Of a stretch of 58,005 bases of DNA, positions 55,193-58,005 are shown piece after piece. Origin of the DNA: Fomitopsis serialis (lineage: Eukaryota; Basidiomycota; Agaricomycetes; Polyporales; Fomitopsidaceae); the NCBI RefSeq assembly GCF_022376445.1, contig NW_025955206.1:1-58005 (forward strand), in the 5' to 3' direction. Numbering within the stretch: position 1 is the first letter of the stretch; the number at the start of each line of letters is the position of its first letter. The position numbers were made by a program, and so were the translations under genes. The notes beneath the pieces are model-generated. The model was not told the DNA's origin. It made no database searches and saw only the letters and a list, made by a program, of their open reading frames with translations.

Positions 55193-58005
55193 CGCAGCAG
55201 GGGTCGGTTCGAGAGAGGGAAAGAAGAGAATACGCGCGATGGCCGGGGCCGGGGACTTATCTGGCAGGAGGGGAATTGAGAGGCAGCGAACTCGTCCAGA
55301 CCTGGATGTCTTCCGACGCGGCCGAACGCGAGCGCCCTCAGTGCCACCGGGCCACCGCTGTCTGCCCTCTACGCTATCCCTCAATCACTCTCTTCTTACT
55401 GCTGCGTTAATGACTAGCTATACTAGTCGGCTTCAGTACACAACAGCACGTACTGCTGCGGCCTGCACTGGCAGCGCAATATTCCGTCGTCCGAAGCCGT
55501 GGCAATCCAGTCCCGGTCCAGTCAAATACATTCTGCATCGATTGATGAGGATTACGAATCACTCTTCCTACGTCGTACAAAAGCATTCAATACTGCAACT
55601 CGTGCGATCTGCGATGCACCTCCGGAGAAACGTCCGCATCTACATACACACAGCAGAATGATCACGATCGTGGAACCAGAGAAGAGATGTACACCACTCT
55701 AACGAGCCCCGGACCCGTTCAACGGCAAGCCCAGGGAGATACGGAGGTGCGTAGTCTATGCCGTGCACCAATTTTCATCTCCTGCGAGGGCCTCACGAAA
55801 CAGATCGTCGCCCGTAGAGCGAGCGAGGTACGACGACTTGCCAAATCATGAGGGGATGGCGGAGATAAAGGCCTTACACCCTTATATATATCTTCTTCAG
55901 GGCAGGCAAAATCACCCGAAGATCGCACAGCCTAGATCTGGCCATGATTGCTTTCGCACACGCACACAATCACTATCATTGGCCCGTGCGTCCACATTTC
56001 CACCTCTCAGGATCTCCAGTTGTTCGTATCGCCGCCACAGCTGTCTAGTCTTTAAACCCGGGCATAAGCCTTGGCACTCGTTGTTAGCCAAACCCTTGTT
56101 TCGACCATGAGAATGATCATTGGTATCCGCGAGAACTCTCGCTCCAAGCCATCCATCCAACTTACCCCAGACACGCTCCAAGACCCTCTTTCCAGGCACA
56201 TGCGTCGAGGATACCTTCTGAACCTGTTCTGGATGAGCTAATACACGAAACTTGTGTAGACGCAGTGATATCACTGTAAGGGCGACAACTCACCACAGGC
56301 CGCTCACCGCATTCTGTTCTCCTCTTCGTCACACTGTCGACTCTGGCGGAGCTCCAGGCCACACATGATGGCAGCCGTTGGTATAAGTACTGGGCCTGCT
56401 CATGTAAGTGTTGGCCGACGTTGCACATAATGTTCCACGACGCTGATTGTCTCCCGGCCCGTTTTCTCATCCAGTGACCAGCCACTCGCTCTGGTTCGAT
56501 ACCTTTGTCCCCTCTTCAGTTTTCCGGCCCCGACAAGTCGGTCAGGCTCTCGCGGCAGACTCGCGGAAGAACTCACTGGTAGGCGTGCAATCACAACATT
56601 CGGGGGGGCTGACTCCGCTTCCCTCGGGGGCTCACCGGCTCTGGGCCAAGGTCCGCTGTACCCCATATCCTGTGGCAGGCTTCGCAAGCGAGAAAATGTC
56701 CTTGTCAGGTAGGAAGGGGCCTTAGCCTGCTGCGGATAGTACTGAATGCTCTCGGGAAACTCCTATCCGTAACTCCGACCACCGCAAGCCGTCGACAGGT
56801 GTGCACTCTGCATCCCCGCACACCTCACATCGTGGGTGCGAACAAGGGCTGGAATGCTTGGCTAATACAATGCTCTACAGCTGCACTTGACATCTGTTGA
56901 CATCCTCGCCTCCGCGGCCAAAACAAACACAAGAACCCAGACGACTCATCGACTTGCCGAATTTTGGTACGATTTCCACGGATAACTGCCATCTGGGCGG
57001 CCTACGCACTCAGCGAGTACACTCCTCCCGGATCCTGTTGCGGTGCTGCGGCGTCAGGTGCAAATCTGATAGACCTGCCGTTCTTGACCAGCCTCTAGGT
57101 CTTTCGACTGCTGCTACTGCAGCGCGATGGGGTCACGCTGATTCAGCGCTTCAATCCGGTCCTAGGCCGACAGTTTACACCCACAGTACGTCTTACTCGC
57201 TGTATCACATGCGCAGCTTGTCCTGCAAACCGTATATGCTAAGGCAAGTTGCGTCGGCTGCAGTGGGGACGGTTCGTTGTATTGGGAACATACATATTAG
57301 CTCGACGGAGGACTCACGTACCGTAGATTGAACTTAGCCCACTGATAACTTCATTTCACCTCGCAGGTTGGGCTTACCACACTGATGCTATCTGCCTAGG
57401 CAATGCATATGCCTATATGTACCACCTGGCGTCTGATCGGAGCATCCGCCGCCGTCTCATTATTGTTGGCAAGGCACACAGCCTTCACGGTGGTGAGGCT
57501 TCGGCCAGCCAACATAAGACACTTCATCAGTCATCTCAGCCGTGGTTGCACACTGTATGGTGACATGACATGACATTCCAAACAGATATACAGAGCATTG
57601 CACGTAACAGAGGATCGGAGCCATCGGCGATTTGCGGACAGACAAGCCTGGAGAGAAGAGAAGCTCAACAGAAGGAGGCTCCAGAGCGGTGGTCACAAGC
57701 AGACACGAAGCAGAGACAGGCAAGCAGGCAGGAACCAGCGAGTCGACACAAACAGGGTCTAGTCTCCGAGGTCAACGGCAGGTCCAAGTGAGATCTTCAC
57801 CTCTTTCGGTCTGGCTGAGCTGGTTCGGTCTGCTAGTCTTCCTCTTTAGTTCTCCGCTGGCAGCCTGTTCTCGTACCATCAGGCGAAGGTTCCGGCCAGC
57901 TGACTCTCTGCTGATTTGAGACCCGGGTCGCCTGCTCCTTCATGCCGCTCAGAGACCGATCCAGTCGACACGGTTGCGAATGGCTTGCCGAATTGTCAGC
58001 TCATC
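55193..58005. other. Gene-poor right end of the window
   Basis: The first 200 bp should hold the DOA1 promoter and leader. A plus-strand piece at 55499-55702 reading in part DEDYESLFLRRTKAF, and frames at 56400-56687 (-) and 56897-57331 (+), are protein-like in composition but show no family motif, start or splice structure I can support. A gene may begin beyond the right edge. Confidence 0.4.

Overview
The window is nuclear DNA of a filamentous basidiomycete. Nearly every gene is cut by short introns (about 48-130 nt, GT..AG). Coding sequence is GC-rich with C/G third positions. Several protein families are typical of Agaricomycetes: a copper radical oxidase, a seven-helix membrane protein, F-box and BTB proteins. 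A wood-decay order such as Polyporales is likely, but that is inference. I found no tRNA, rRNA, CRISPR or viral gene.

Layout. 1-3.4 kb: Zn2Cys6 regulator (+), 5' end at or beyond the window edge. 3.7-5.5 kb: an unrecognised, probably multi-exon gene or relic (+). 5.5-9.9 kb: gene-poor, holding a 1.35-kb transposon-like element with terminal inverted repeats and a 6-bp target duplication. 9.9-21.5 kb: LIM protein (+), CAB4-type phosphopantetheine adenylyltransferase (-), four-helix membrane protein (+), Atg15 lipase (+), guanine deaminase (-). 21.5-24.8 kb: gene-poor. 24.8-31.1 kb: orphan protein (+), mRNA capping guanylyltransferase (-), SKP1 (-), mitochondrial ribosomal protein bL27m (+). 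31.3-39.8 kb: F-box protein (-), DUF3074 lipid-binding-like protein (+), FluG-type glutamine synthetase-like enzyme (-), seven-helix membrane protein (-). 41.2-55.2 kb: URI/Bud27-like protein (-), PNO1 (+), BTB protein with a very long charged helix (-), copper radical oxidase (+), histidine phosphatase (-), Doa1/PLAA (-). 55.2-58.0 kb: no convincing gene.

Most genes are housekeeping and do not form one pathway. Two functional links exist: SKP1 lies about 1.1 kb from an F-box gene (both SCF ligase parts), and PNO1 (small-subunit assembly) shares a 135-bp divergent promoter with a URI/Bud27-like gene.

A notable property is that at least three, and perhaps five or six, otherwise good genes need exactly one extra base, mostly in or beside short C/G runs, to read through. 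That points to sequencing or assembly errors rather than pseudogenes. Exon boundaries below were read by eye from splice consensus, reading phase and family similarity. In most models the summed exon length is divisible by three, which supports them.
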